64,000 nt of DNA from NCBI RefSeq assembly GCF_000419525.1, contig NZ_ATTE01000001.1, positions 372,001 to 436,000 on the forward strand, in the 5' to 3' direction. Each line of letters opens with the position of its first letter. Within the stretch, counting starts at the first letter, position 1. A program made the position numbers and the translations under genes. A model generated the notes under the pieces. It was not told the origin of the DNA, made no database searches, and saw only the letters and a list, made by a program, of their open reading frames with translations. The stretch comes from Leucothrix mucor DSM 2157 (GTDB lineage: Bacteria; Pseudomonadota; Gammaproteobacteria; Thiotrichales; Thiotrichaceae). Shown here piece after piece: positions 29,501-37,431 of the stretch.

Positions 29501-31115
29501 TAAACACAAATGCCAGCTTTGCATTGTTGAGATGCTCGCCGGTGGTGATGTGTTCGGATCGTCCCGAATCAGCGAAGTTCCGAAGGCTATCGATTGCTGC
29601 CTCACCAGCAAGGCCTGAAAGAGCTAGTGCATTTGAAAACTTCGACCGCTTAAATCTGGCTGAATATGCAATATCATAAAAGCGACTACTTCCTATTGCT
29701 TGTAGTTGATTAGCATAGCGAGCGGCTAGCGCCTTAAGTGCCTCGGGCGTACGGGAAGAAAGTATTAACGAAGCACTTATTTCTGGTGCTTCTGCAGTCT
29801 GGGAAGCGCTTGTAGGAGTCTTGTATTCTTCCAGCAAAATGTGGGCATTCGCCCCACCAAAGCCAAACGAATTAATCCCAATATAGTGAGGTTTAATTTG
29901 TTGGTTTAGAGGAGTATTTTCCGTTACTACCTTTAGGTTAAGTCGCTGTAAATCGATATTCGGATTGGGCGCTTTGAAGTGTAAGGATGAGGGAATCGTC
30001 TTGTTTTTTAGTGATAGCGTTGCCTTTAGAAACCCAGCCATGCCAGAGGCCGTTTCGAGGTGACCTAGGTTCGTTTTCGCTGAACCAATAAGTAATGGCT
30101 TCTCTGTATCGCGTAGTTTGCCTAGGGCATTACCCAGAGCGGTTGCTTCAAGAGGGTCCCCAACCGGAGTGCCGGTACCATGAGCTTCTACATAACTTAA
30201 GTCATCGGCAGTTACTCCAGTTCCACGGTAGACACGCTCTAATAGAGCGCTTTGCGTCTCCATGCCTGGTACTGTAATACCTGACGTATTACCGTCACAA
30301 TTGACACCAGAGTTTACAATCACCGCATGGATGCGGTCACCATCTGCTTCCGCTTGGGCTAGTGGCTTTAGCAGTAGCATTCCCGCGCCTTCTGAGCGCA
30401 CATAGCCATCGCCTGATGCATCAAATGCACGGCATCGACCTGTAGGAGAAAGCATCGAAGCCTTTGAAAAACCGACAAAAGGGAATGGATGAACTAACAT
30501 GTTAATGCCGCCACATAGGGCGACCGGAGCCTCATCCAACCACAGCGACTTGCACGCTTCATGAATTGCAACCAATGAGGAAGAGCAGGCTGTATCAACC
30601 GAAACAGAAGGACCGCGAAGGTCAAAAGTGTAGGAAATACGGTTTGAGGCCACGCTCGCTGTATTGCCGGTCATGGTGTAAGCATCAAGCGAGGCTAAGT
30701 CGTCAGTTCTTCTGTGAGCATAGTCATTGCTGGCAATACCGACATAGACGGCACATTCGGAGCCTTTGATGCGCTCAGCGGGAACACCGGCATTTTCTAA
30801 AGTTTCCCACGCTAGCTCTAATAGCAGTCGCTGTTGTGGGTCCATTTGGTCGGCTTCTCTTGGTGAAATGCCGAAGAATGCTGGGTCAAACAAATCAATG
30901 TTATCTAAAACACCTGCCGCAAACGTGTAGCTTTTACCGGGCTCGTTCTTGTCAGGGTGAGAGTAAAAGTCGGTTCCCCAGCGGTCACTACTTACCTCAG
31001 TAACCACATCCTTGCCTTCACTCAATACGTGCCAGTAATCTTCGGGAGACTTTATGTTGCCTGGAAGTCGGCAAGCCATGCCGATAATCGCAATTCTTTT
31101 ATCTTTGTTGTTCAA
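23571..31115 (-). CDS. rkpA: Reducing type I polyketide synthase, RkpA/WcbR-like (KS-AT-DH-(MT)-ER-KR-ACP)
   Basis: This single module of 2514 residues has the size of RkpA and WcbR, which make the lipid part of K-antigen or capsule. KS 1-430: Cys177 (DTACSSS), His312, His352. AT about 535-830: Ser627 in GHSVGE. DH about 898-1175: His929 in LADHVVDDAIIFP and Asp1093 in HPSLLDSGFQ; the usual glycine of HxxxG is Asp. A region at 1380-1540 looks like a degenerate methyltransferase without a glycine-rich SAM loop. KR structural part about 1570-1760. ER about 1785-2100 with GASGGVG (1925-1931). KR about 2125-2350 with GGLSGFG (2131-2137) and Tyr2273. ACP about 2400-2480 with Ser2437 in LGMDSL. There is no thioesterase, so release probably needs the oxoamine synthase. 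The start is TTG, preceded by a TAGG-type site. Confidence 0.93.
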   Translation of the reverse strand: MNNKDKRIAIIGMACRLPGNIKSPEDYWHVLSEGKDVVTEVSSDRWGTDFYSHPDKNEPGKSYTFAAGVLDNIDLFDPAFFGISPREADQMDPQQRLLLELAWETLENAGVPAERIKGSECAVYVGIASNDYAHRRTDDLASLDAYTMTGNTASVASNRISYTFDLRGPSVSVDTACSSSLVAIHEACKSLWLDEAPVALCGGINMLVHPFPFVGFSKASMLSPTGRCRAFDASGDGYVRSEGAGMLLLKPLAQAEADGDRIHAVIVNSGVNCDGNTSGITVPGMETQSALLERVYRGTGVTADDLSYVEAHGTGTPVGDPLEATALGNALGKLRDTEKPLLIGSAKTNLGHLETASGMAGFLKATLSLKNKTIPSSLHFKAPNPNIDLQRLNLKVVTENTPLNQQIKPHYIGINSFGFGGANAHILLEEYKTPTSASQTAEAPEISASLILSSRTPEALKALAARYANQLQAIGSSRFYDIAYSARFKRSKFSNALALSGLAGEAAIDSLRNFADSGRSEHITTGEHLNNAKLAFVFTGNGCQWQGMGQSLYQDNAIFKNAFNSVDQILNSIAPDYSLTEALMQDEENSSLERTEVAQPLLFAIQVAIASVLETYGIEPEAVLGHSVGEVAAAWASGALSLEQATHVIYFRSQAQALTAGQGRMAAIGVSRELLTELLTQIDGVDSIEVAGENSPNALTIAGDLDDIERLGALLSSQGKFYRLLDLNYAFHSRKMNPIEDSVKTNLKSLTPLKESSSFISTVTGAPLSGTELGAEYWWKNIRHPVLFGKAIEHLIDDGYNVFVEIGPHPILRSYINESLKNKGTHGQALETLKRKQDSQKRLHTNALRIILSGCKIDEHKLFPVEGKHVELPSYPWQKERYWYPLTVEGYDLVNRRREHPLLGYRLKDSDITWENNLDTTELPYLADHVVDDAIIFPAAAYIEMALAASKLWMPEDSYQLEMVEIPAPIVFEPGQSKKVRFALDPKDGSFKISSRDRLSDDEWTQNAMGRLLGKSYKQQQDSIPEALATDFVNIVGAEEHYNLATTVGLSYGPAFQAVSDVKANTNQAIANLVLPSNLQAGIDAYLLHPSLLDSGFQVLVDICKQAIDQGERKALIPIQIGRLHLFGSSANHATKIQVDVIRQSQRSVIANFYLTDDNGLVLAELQNCRFRQLQFKKAMIEEITQYNYVAELQSQKKYWPATPDTSGFIGHVKKELVKNSDALKRPSHFREFSLLLDMMCVRYAFDAIQQLNLENSFTLDDLRRQLPEAQHPLLTKLTSMLENNDLLAVSDGLATLQDPSDFPEAISIWEHIVQQSPEYLPEVLLLSQCGEALPKVLSGELDSDKLLRADKSSLFEQMLEVGPNYRSFNQALSKAVLTSVANWPSTQRCRILLIASYPAQISYALLDELDNGQTDLVIASDNAANLSSIERTLDDRDWASAAVIDLNQLDSSTFTAPFDFICIAHLLHESDNLPETLSSLKSLMNEKAQLIILERSPDHVSDIMFGSQPDWWHENQPRLMEPSNWLTLLSSAGLDNTTSLNEPDALDFEGVFLLSATNPDTQTLITQQAVEQETWLVITGQQQEGFTQHLLQAITAESIHCTIACEGDSYREVSNDNYVFNTSSSDDLNRLLALQPFDRVLFLSGYGTEIDLLDPVCALQGLLLALESVPHPPQLSLLTKGGSVFSNTLNGVSFNPLAAPVWGLGRVVMNEYPDLHCRLIDIQCKQLSFGLMQSIINEITENTEETEVVITTEARYVLRMKRHIARQGTEPLIAPAAALDFKTPGSFKNLYWKALPEVSLQPDEIEIKPIAAGLNFRDVMYAMGLLSDEAVENGFAGATLGMEVAGTVVRTGSNVQEFNIGDEVLGFAPACFSSRVVTTTTATAHKPSAWSFEEAATIPTAFFTVYYAFSHLAQLQPGEKVLIHGASGGVGLAAIQLARHMGAVVFAAAGTSEKRAMVKHAGADYVMDSRSLAFAEEILRLTEGKGVDVILNSVYGEAVNRNLAILKPFGRLLELGKRDFYENSRIGLRPFRNNITYFGIDADQLLTERAELARRLFKELMELFHDGALHPLPYRVFDSSRIQDSFRYMQQSRQIGKVIINLSNPQATEQNFNSTKSALHLDPKANYLITGGLSGFGLRTAKWLAEKGALHLTLLGRKGVVTLEAKEAVSELQSSGITVYVPPCDVSDLKQLTKVMNELETTAPALRGIIHAATLFDDSLLRNLSRERLDKVLKPKALGAWNLHQLTQASSLEFFVLYSSATTLFGNPGQGNYVAANYMLESLVSHRRSLGLAASYAAWGAISDAGFLARNKDTQESLLSRLGGAALSADQAMKELEQLIISGDQGAAMINFDWKTINRAMPSAKSPKFTQQNNWLLLHGGSSGENEDFFTRIADLDDLEVIALIEELLTLEISNILRLPVEKIDTTCSIYDLGMDSLMGMELLMAIEEKFNAKIPLMSLTEGGSISKISEKIHAKLGGRDHDNDEVLEGLASKHGAELSEDAINEINHTTDD

Positions 31116-31364
31116 AGTGTTACCTACTGGTTAAGCGTCGCGGGTCTATTTTGATGCGCATTGAATATGAATTATAGTTATCCTAGGGCATATTTTACGG
31201 CAAATTGATCCTACCTTATGATGAAAGTAGGATAAAGTGTCCTGTTGATGCGGGGATTGGGTAATCGTGCAAGTTTATCGCGCGCAGTATCGCCACAGTT
31301 TATCGGTTAATCGCTGAGTGAACAATATTATTGGCTTGATACATTGACTCAGCATCTACGTTTT
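31116..31364. other. Intergenic region upstream of the PKS gene, with inverted repeat
   Basis: These 249 bases hold no gene. ATCCTAC (31208-31214) and GTAGGAT (31227-31233) form a seven-base inverted repeat, a possible operator. A minus-strand TATAAT lies closer to the PKS start, at about 31175, without a good -35. The promoter of the PKS-oxoamine synthase unit is probably here. Confidence 0.4.
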
Positions 31365-34300
31365 TCATTTGAATGATGGTGAAATGACTGCCTTGATTAA
31401 GTTTAGAAAACAATCAATTTTTTGAACTAAGGCGTTATCTTGTAGGGTTTTTGAGGGTGTGTGGTTTGTTTTTCGAAGGTGTAGCTCATCTGTCAGCCTT
31501 TCTGGTGTCGTAAACGAGCGTGATGTCCAGTCAAAGTAGCGTGGATACACAATGAGTGTTCCCGCCACCAATGCATCTAGAGTAAGTTGTCTATTACGTC
31601 TAGGGATTGTATGCTCATCTTGAGTTAGGCCCCAGCCAGCATAAAACGGTAAGCCATAGCAGTATACCGGTAGCTCTCGCATTAGTGCTTCAAAGCCCAC
31701 CAAGGATGTCAACGTATGAACTTCATCAGCTTGCTTTAAGCAGTCTGTAATGCTTGTGTTGTAGACTATCTGGTCGCAATAAGATTCTATTGCGTTCCAA
31801 CTCAGTTCACCTTTGCGGTTTTTACTGACTACGTCTGGGTGAGGCTTGTAAGCAATGTAAGCGTCGGGGTTGCGCTGCCGGACAAGTTTGATAAGGCCTA
31901 GGTTCTCCTTTATATCCTTGCAACCCAGTTTAATAGATGCATCATCTGCGACTTGTCCCGGAATGAGTATGACGGTTTTTCCTTCGGGGCAATGGAATAA
32001 GTTCTCTGACTGTCTTGTGCCGACATTATATTTACTTATTTCTAAGGCAGTAATCTGAGTTCTAAGGTTTTTAGCACGCGTAATTAATGCTTCATCAAAC
32101 TGGTGGTAGAGCAGAATGTGTTCTAAATCTGATGGTTGGTTAGGGTCAAAGTATATCCCCCGTGAGTCAAATACTAGTGAGGAAGGCGGCGCGTAATTCG
32201 ATCCCAAATTAATTGAGCGGAGAAAGCCATCTTCAATCTTAATGAGTTTGGCTGAGGTTTTGTCGACTATTTTCTTTGCAGCAGCTTCATGTCGTGAAGA
32301 CCAGATCAATATTCTGCTACTTTCATCACAGCCAAGCTTCTGAGCTTGTGCTTCATTTCTAATAAAGTGGATTTCATTATCTGGACTTTTTAGATAGTAA
32401 GGTACAAACCGTTTTTTCCAGAGCGGAAAGCCAAAGCAAAAAAGTTTTCCGGTATTCTTCTGATAATGCTTGTATTGAAGTTTTACGTAGTTTAGTACTG
32501 CTTCCAGCTCACAAGGCCTTTGCGAGATTGGGTCTAAGTAGCGCGAATATTGAATATGAGTTGCATGAAATAGTGTTAGTAGGTCAGGGCGTGCTGAGCG
32601 TCGCTGAAAAACAGGAAGGTCTGTAGGTAGTCTGTCATCGGTCAATCCCCAGCCTGCATAAAATGGGGCGCCAAAGCACACGACTGGCTTATTCAGTAGT
32701 AGGGCTTCAAAGCCAGTTTGTGAGGATACAACATACACTTTCTTGACCTGCTTCATTAGCACTAAAGAGTTAATGTTGTCGCTGAGTAAGTGAACATTAG
32801 AGGGCAAGGGAGTATTGAGTGTTAAGCAACCTTTTCGTTTTCCTGCCATGACATCAGGATGTGTTTTGATCAGGATGTCTGAGTCTGGGTTTTCTGAAAT
32901 TGCTGCAGCCAGCATTTGCTCAAAGTTATCTTTGCTTGCTAAGGCGTATGGTATTGAAGTGTCACCATCTACTTGGTCGATAACTAATATTGGAAGTGTG
33001 TAGCGCTGCAGTGACTCTGGTAATTGCAGTTTTGCATTGTTGTATTTGGTGATGTGATGGTCTGTAATCAGTTTTAGGCAAGTACGTGCCCGTGAGTATT
33101 GTTGCTCGCTAAGTGAGCTTGCGTTAATTAACTGCTCAAGGTCCGAGGTCTGAGTAGCATCATAAAATAAGCCTGTTTTATCGATAACTAAGGACCAAGA
33201 GCTGGCACCAAGTCGTCCTTGGCTCATGGAGTGTATGAAGCCATCTTCAACCGAAGCATATTGGATGTAATTTTGTTCCGCATACAGTTTAGCTTTCTGA
33301 GTATTCTTTTTTCGTCCCCAGCCTACAATAATATCAAGGGAACTAGCCTTTTCTTTATTAGGGACTAAAATTACATCGTTAGTTTGGAGGTGTTTTTTGA
33401 TATAAGTGTTTCTAGCAAGGCCTCGGGTAAATACACCGAGGGTCATTGTTTGAGTAGTTGTAATTTTTCCTTGACGCTTGAGATCTTTGATAACTGTGCT
33501 TTCATCCTGCCAAGCATGTCGTTTAGATGCCTTATACTGGGGTGATATAATATGGTATTGCTTACTACGAGTATTGTTTTTTCCAAAGCCATAAAGTTGA
33601 ATATTTTTCCCCGGCAGGCCTAAAGAAATCAGATAATTAGTCCAGAGTAGCCCTGCACTTGGTGGAGCTTTTAGTTGTTGAACTAGATTGCTCCAGCATT
33701 TTATCGGAATTGTGATGATGCGCTTTTGTTGCTTTAAGTAGTCATGGCAGCCCGACCAATTGCGAAGAGTAAAGCGAACATCTCCGCCTGAAATGATGAT
33801 CCACCGGACTGACTCTGGGAGTACTAGCTGTTCATTAAGAACTTCTGGCGACGTTATCCAAATATCAATGCGTTGGCCCGTGTCTGGGGCGTGGGATGCA
33901 TGTCTGGGATAACGATTGAAGCGGCAAACTATGTCTTGCTGGTCTATTTTTTTACCAAGATTGGAGTTGCGGAGGCATGCAGAGTTTCCGACGACTGCGA
34001 CTATTTTTTGGTATATGAAATCAGTTAACTCCTCCCTCCACTGAGCTTGCATGTCATTTATCTCTAAAAGTTCTTTTGAGCAAGTTGGTTGAGTGCGGTT
34101 GGGGGAGGTCTTGTTTTTATTGATTACCAAACCTGTTCTTTGATGAAGCGATTCGGATATTAAAGTCTCAATTGCGTATCTTTGACTTTCAACTTGAGTC
34201 TTTATTAGCGCTGTTTGCAGTGCAGTGAGAAGTGTCTCATCAATGCTTCCGTTTATATCTCGATATAGTCTAGCGTGTGCTAAACAATAGGTAGGACAGT

Positions 34301-34433
34301 CTAGTATTTCATATGCTTTTCTGAAAAACGAAAGTGTAGTTTTATCGTAAGCCCCACGGCTCCGACGGAGTTGTGCTGCCCAATAGTAGACCCGAGCGAT
34401 TGCTTGCATAAAACTCTCCTGAAGAATGACCAT
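31365..34433 (-). CDS. kpsC: Fusion of a GT29-like (sialyltransferase-fold) domain with KpsC-type dual Kdo transferase
   Basis: The 1022-residue product is much longer than KpsC (about 670). Residues 331-1000 are the two KpsC modules, each with its hallmark pair: VEDGF and PFYAGWGLTDD in the first, IEDGFLRS and PFYAGWGLTQD in the second. KpsC alternates two Kdo linkages on the capsule lipid. Residues about 142-320 match the GT29 plan: KIVAVVGNSACLRNS followed by IDQQDIVCRFN (L-motif), PPSAGLLWTNYLISLGLPG (S-motif) and the final H..E..L..L...G block (HAWQDESTVIKDLKRQGK). Residues 1-130 are helical and unassigned. I infer that the extra domain adds another sugar near the Kdo linker. The donor is unknown. 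Confidence 0.85.
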   Translation of the reverse strand: MVILQESFMQAIARVYYWAAQLRRSRGAYDKTTLSFFRKAYEILDCPTYCLAHARLYRDINGSIDETLLTALQTALIKTQVESQRYAIETLISESLHQRTGLVINKNKTSPNRTQPTCSKELLEINDMQAQWREELTDFIYQKIVAVVGNSACLRNSNLGKKIDQQDIVCRFNRYPRHASHAPDTGQRIDIWITSPEVLNEQLVLPESVRWIIISGGDVRFTLRNWSGCHDYLKQQKRIITIPIKCWSNLVQQLKAPPSAGLLWTNYLISLGLPGKNIQLYGFGKNNTRSKQYHIISPQYKASKRHAWQDESTVIKDLKRQGKITTTQTMTLGVFTRGLARNTYIKKHLQTNDVILVPNKEKASSLDIIVGWGRKKNTQKAKLYAEQNYIQYASVEDGFIHSMSQGRLGASSWSLVIDKTGLFYDATQTSDLEQLINASSLSEQQYSRARTCLKLITDHHITKYNNAKLQLPESLQRYTLPILVIDQVDGDTSIPYALASKDNFEQMLAAAISENPDSDILIKTHPDVMAGKRKGCLTLNTPLPSNVHLLSDNINSLVLMKQVKKVYVVSSQTGFEALLLNKPVVCFGAPFYAGWGLTDDRLPTDLPVFQRRSARPDLLTLFHATHIQYSRYLDPISQRPCELEAVLNYVKLQYKHYQKNTGKLFCFGFPLWKKRFVPYYLKSPDNEIHFIRNEAQAQKLGCDESSRILIWSSRHEAAAKKIVDKTSAKLIKIEDGFLRSINLGSNYAPPSSLVFDSRGIYFDPNQPSDLEHILLYHQFDEALITRAKNLRTQITALEISKYNVGTRQSENLFHCPEGKTVILIPGQVADDASIKLGCKDIKENLGLIKLVRQRNPDAYIAYKPHPDVVSKNRKGELSWNAIESYCDQIVYNTSITDCLKQADEVHTLTSLVGFEALMRELPVYCYGLPFYAGWGLTQDEHTIPRRNRQLTLDALVAGTLIVYPRYFDWTSRSFTTPERLTDELHLRKTNHTPSKTLQDNALVQKIDCFLNLIKAVISPSFK

Positions 34434-34665
34434 AAGTTTTGCTTGTTGATTATATGTTTTTTTAACTTCTTTGCTAAGAGTGAAATACTTCCTTCCAGAC
34501 TTGTTAAGTGATGATGAAAGGTAGAGGAGCAGGACTGGAAGTCGTTAATGAAAAACTTGAGGTAAAGTATTGAAATACTAACCTTTGGTAAAAGTGGCCA
34601 AGCAACTTCTAATAGAAGTTGAATATTATAAGTTCGTAAATATCCATCGCTCTATGGAGTTCGGT
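34434..34665. other. Intergenic region with perfect hairpin
   Basis: This stretch separates two leftward genes. CAACTTCT-aat-AGAAGTTG (34603-34621) is a perfect eight-base inverted repeat without a T-run on either strand. It could be an operator or a weak terminator for the upstream glycosyltransferase. No gene is supported here; a short rightward open frame has no convincing start site. Confidence 0.4.
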
Positions 34666-35700
34666 TTATGGGAGAGTAACGCTGTACGATGTGCAGAACA
34701 GATTTGCCATGTGTTTGCTGTTAGTAATATGCCCGAACTCGTTTTTTATACGAAGGCTGCTTTGTAAATAAAATTTTGGGTCCAAAAATGACTCTAGATG
34801 TTGCAACCACTGTTGCTGATCTATTGCAATACTCGCAGCAGTACCACAAAACCGTATGGCATCTGACAGTGGGGAGCTTATAGTAGGAGTATTATAGGAG
34901 CCGGCTTCAATAATCTTAATGGCTGATTTGCATTGATTAAATGGCGTTGGCTCGAGGGGGAGCAAATTAACCCATGAGTTACTTGCAGCCTGTATGTAGT
35001 TAGTGAAGGGAAGCTTGGGAAGGTGTCGGATCTGTGTAGACTTAAGCTCAAGTAATCGTGAAGTGAGAGGACCAATAATCAGTAGTTGCACGTCGCTGTT
35101 TTTGTTTAAAAAATAGGCAATAATGTCTTCTATTTGCCAAAAATCCCTGTCGTGAGAACGAGTCCCTGGAAAGTAAGTTAAAACTTTACGCTTATTTGCG
35201 TTAGGTTGGACTGCTTTGTATGGCCAATCATAGTGCATATAATTTTGTAAGACGCAGATTTTGACATCAGGGAATGTAGCACGAACAAACCTCCCCAGCT
35301 CACTGGTCGACACTGTCACATTTCGGATGTGCTGCAGGGCCTCAAAATGAGACAGAAGCCGCCGTTTAATATTTCTTCTGGGCTGTACGTTGTTTAGTAC
35401 AGCTGGGCTGAACTCTAAGTAGGTTGGGTCGAAAATTAGGTCATCAAAATCTGCGATTACGGTAATGCCCTGATTATCAAGTTGGCGCACAATGCGTCGA
35501 AACCGGCTTGAGTATCTTGGTCTATGAAATACGACATGGCTTAGGTCTGCGGTAGCAGTGAATGACTCGATGTGCTCCAGCCTGCTTTTGATTCCTTGTG
35601 CCCTTAGCGCATAGGCTAGGTTGTCACAGCGGTAGCGAAAAGATGGGTCGTCCAAAAAAAACTCTGGCTTAGCGCTAAATGACACAAAAGAAATAGTCAT
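34666..35700 (-). CDS. GT-B type glycosyltransferase
   Basis: The 344-residue product has the two-Rossmann layout of family-1/4 type glycosyltransferases. The N-terminal half contains FRYRCDNLAYALRAQGI and VIADFDDLIFDPTYLE. The C-terminal half has RKVLTYFPGTRSHDRDF, VQLLIIGPL and a donor-site-like KSAIKIIEAGSYNTPTISS. The DDLIFD text recurs in the large glycosyltransferase at 47.6 kb (EIDDLIFDESY), so the two first domains are probably related. It should act in the cytoplasm in polysaccharide chain or repeat-unit assembly. It lies three bases after rfbC. Confidence 0.75.
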   Translation of the reverse strand: MTISFVSFSAKPEFFLDDPSFRYRCDNLAYALRAQGIKSRLEHIESFTATADLSHVVFHRPRYSSRFRRIVRQLDNQGITVIADFDDLIFDPTYLEFSPAVLNNVQPRRNIKRRLLSHFEALQHIRNVTVSTSELGRFVRATFPDVKICVLQNYMHYDWPYKAVQPNANKRKVLTYFPGTRSHDRDFWQIEDIIAYFLNKNSDVQLLIIGPLTSRLLELKSTQIRHLPKLPFTNYIQAASNSWVNLLPLEPTPFNQCKSAIKIIEAGSYNTPTISSPLSDAIRFCGTAASIAIDQQQWLQHLESFLDPKFYLQSSLRIKNEFGHITNSKHMANLFCTSYSVTLP

Positions 35701-35703
35701 GTG

Positions 35704-36252
35704 TTAATCAAATGTATCTGCTTCATTTAATAACTCACCGAGTCGGTCCTTGTCTGATAGTATTGGTTGCTCGCCCCCAACTAAGGGCCAGTCAATCGCA
35801 ATAGCTGGGTCGTTCCATGCAAGGCTTCTTTCGTATTCTGGAGAATAGTAGTCGGTACACTTGTAAACGAACTCCGCAGATTCACTTGTTACGTAAAAGC
35901 CATGTGCAAAGCCTGCCGGTACCCATAACATTCGTCTGTTATCTTCGGAGAGTTCATACCCCACCCACTGGCCAAAAGTAGAAGAGCTTCTTCTGAGGTC
36001 AACGGCGACATCAAACACTGAGCCCTGTGTAACACGAACCAGTTTTCCTTGAGGGTGTTTTATTTGATAGTGTAAGCCTCTCAGAATACCTTGGCTCGAT
36101 TTGCTGTGATTATCTTGCACAAAAGTAACTTCTGCGACTGACTCAGTGAAGCTTTTGTGCTGCCAAGTTTCCATAAAGAACCCCCTATGATCCCCATAAA
36201 CAGAGGGCTCTAAGAGTACGACGTCGGGGATGGAGGTTTGAATATATTTCAT
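35704..36252 (-). CDS. rfbC: dTDP-4-dehydrorhamnose 3,5-epimerase RfbC (RmlC)
   Basis: RfbC epimerises dTDP-4-keto-6-deoxyglucose on the way to dTDP-L-rhamnose. The 182-residue cupin has the catalytic His61 in LRGLHYQ, the RGFFMETW entry motif, WVPAGFAHGFYV and the tyrosine-rich YKCTDYYSP near residues 130-137. Length and motifs are standard. rfbA is divergent on the other strand. rfbB and rfbD, needed to complete dTDP-rhamnose, are not in this window and must lie elsewhere if the pathway operates. Confidence 0.95.
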   Translation of the reverse strand: MKYIQTSIPDVVLLEPSVYGDHRGFFMETWQHKSFTESVAEVTFVQDNHSKSSQGILRGLHYQIKHPQGKLVRVTQGSVFDVAVDLRRSSSTFGQWVGYELSEDNRRMLWVPAGFAHGFYVTSESAEFVYKCTDYYSPEYERSLAWNDPAIAIDWPLVGGEQPILSDKDRLGELLNEADTFD

Positions 36253-36455
36253 AATTATTTCATATTGATAAGGTGGTTTTCGAATAGTAGAGGATATTTG
36301 CCTTCTGGTTGCTGTTTATTTAACAGTCAGGTGCGGGAAGTAAGCTCCGGTGTAGTTATATGATTGTACCATTGGACTTTTGATGTCCATGGTGCCATGC
36401 AGCAAGAATTGGGCTAAACTACCTCCCTATCGAATACTATTATAAGGAAGTGATT

Positions 36456-37334
36456 ATGCGCAAAGGAATTATTTTGGCCGGCGGATCAGGTACAAGACTT
36501 CATCCATCAACCTTAGCGGTTTCTAAGCAGCTATTGCCAGTCTTTGATAAGCCCATGATTTATTATCCATTAACCACGCTCATGCTGGCTGGGATCAAAG
36601 ATATCCTGATTATTTCAACTCCTCAAGACACGCCTAGGTTTAAGAGTCTTCTGGGTGATGGAAGTCAGTGGGGAATAAACCTAGAGTATGTCATACAACA
36701 GTCACCAGATGGTTTGGCGCAGGCTTTTATTCTGGGCGAGTCCTTTATTGGCTCTGATGACTGTGCGCTAGTGCTAGGCGACAATATTTTTTATGGTCAT
36801 GATTTCCACGAGTTGCTCGAGCATGCCTCTGATAAAGAGAGTGGTGCTTCAGTCTTTGCCTACCATGTTCATGATCCGGAGCGATACGGTATCGTGGAAT
36901 TTTCCGGGGACGGTGATGTTTTGAGTCTGGAGGAAAAACCCCAAGAACCAAAATCAAGCTATGCTGTTACGGGTTTATACTTTTATGATAACCGAGTTGT
37001 TGAAATGGCTAAGAGTCTGAAGCCATCACCACGTGGTGAACTTGAAATAACGGACATAAATAAGCTTTATCTTGAGCAAGGAGATTTGTCTGTGGAAGTA
37101 ATGGGTCGAGGCTATGCGTGGTTAGATACAGGGACTCATGAGTCATTGCTAGAGGCTAGTTTGTATATTTCTGTTCTTGAAAAGCGACAAGGGTTAAAAA
37201 TAGCCTGTCCGGAAGAGGTGGCTTATCGATCGGGGTGGATTGATGCGTCTGCTCTGGAGTCCTTAGCTGCACCCTTGGCTAAAAGCGGTTACGGTGCTTA
37301 TTTGCTTAGCTTGTTAAAACAAAAGGTTCATTAA
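36456..37334 (+). CDS. rfbA: Glucose-1-phosphate thymidylyltransferase RfbA (RmlA)
   Basis: RfbA makes dTDP-glucose, the first step to dTDP-rhamnose and related sugars. The 292-residue product starts [17 protein letters not shown], the nucleotide-binding signature, and continues with [44 protein letters not shown] and [17 protein letters not shown] use the ATG at 36456 because AAGGAAG sits about six bases before it. A GTG two codons earlier is too close to that site. rfbC lies divergently across a 200-base gap that should hold both promoters. Confidence 0.96.
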   Translation: MRKGIILAGGSGTRLHPSTLAVSKQLLPVFDKPMIYYPLTTLMLAGIKDILIISTPQDTPRFKSLLGDGSQWGINLEYVIQQSPDGLAQAFILGESFIGSDDCALVLGDNIFYGHDFHELLEHASDKESGASVFAYHVHDPERYGIVEFSGDGDVLSLEEKPQEPKSSYAVTGLYFYDNRVVEMAKSLKPSPRGELEITDINKLYLEQGDLSVEVMGRGYAWLDTGTHESLLEASLYISVLEKRQGLKIACPEEVAYRSGWIDASALESLAAPLAKSGYGAYLLSLLKQKVH

Positions 37335-37377
37335 GTCAGGCTTCAATTTAGAGTTTTATACGCTGATCGTAATGGTT

Positions 37378-37410
37378 AGTAATGCACATGGTAAATGGAA
37401 GTGCATTACT
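37378..37410. repeat. Perfect 10-base inverted repeat before the large glycosyltransferase
   Basis: AGTAATGCAC (37378-37387) and GTGCATTACT (37401-37410) are separated by 13 bases. No T-run follows on either strand, so it is more likely an operator or an mRNA hairpin than a terminator. It ends about 20 bases before the start of the next gene, on top of the expected ribosome-binding region. Confidence 0.6.
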
Positions 37411-37431
37411 TGATAAAAGGTTGAATAGAAG

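Noticed and set aside
34585-34767. Rightward 60-codon open frame
   Set aside because: It overlaps the end of a leftward glycosyltransferase gene and has no domain or convincing start.
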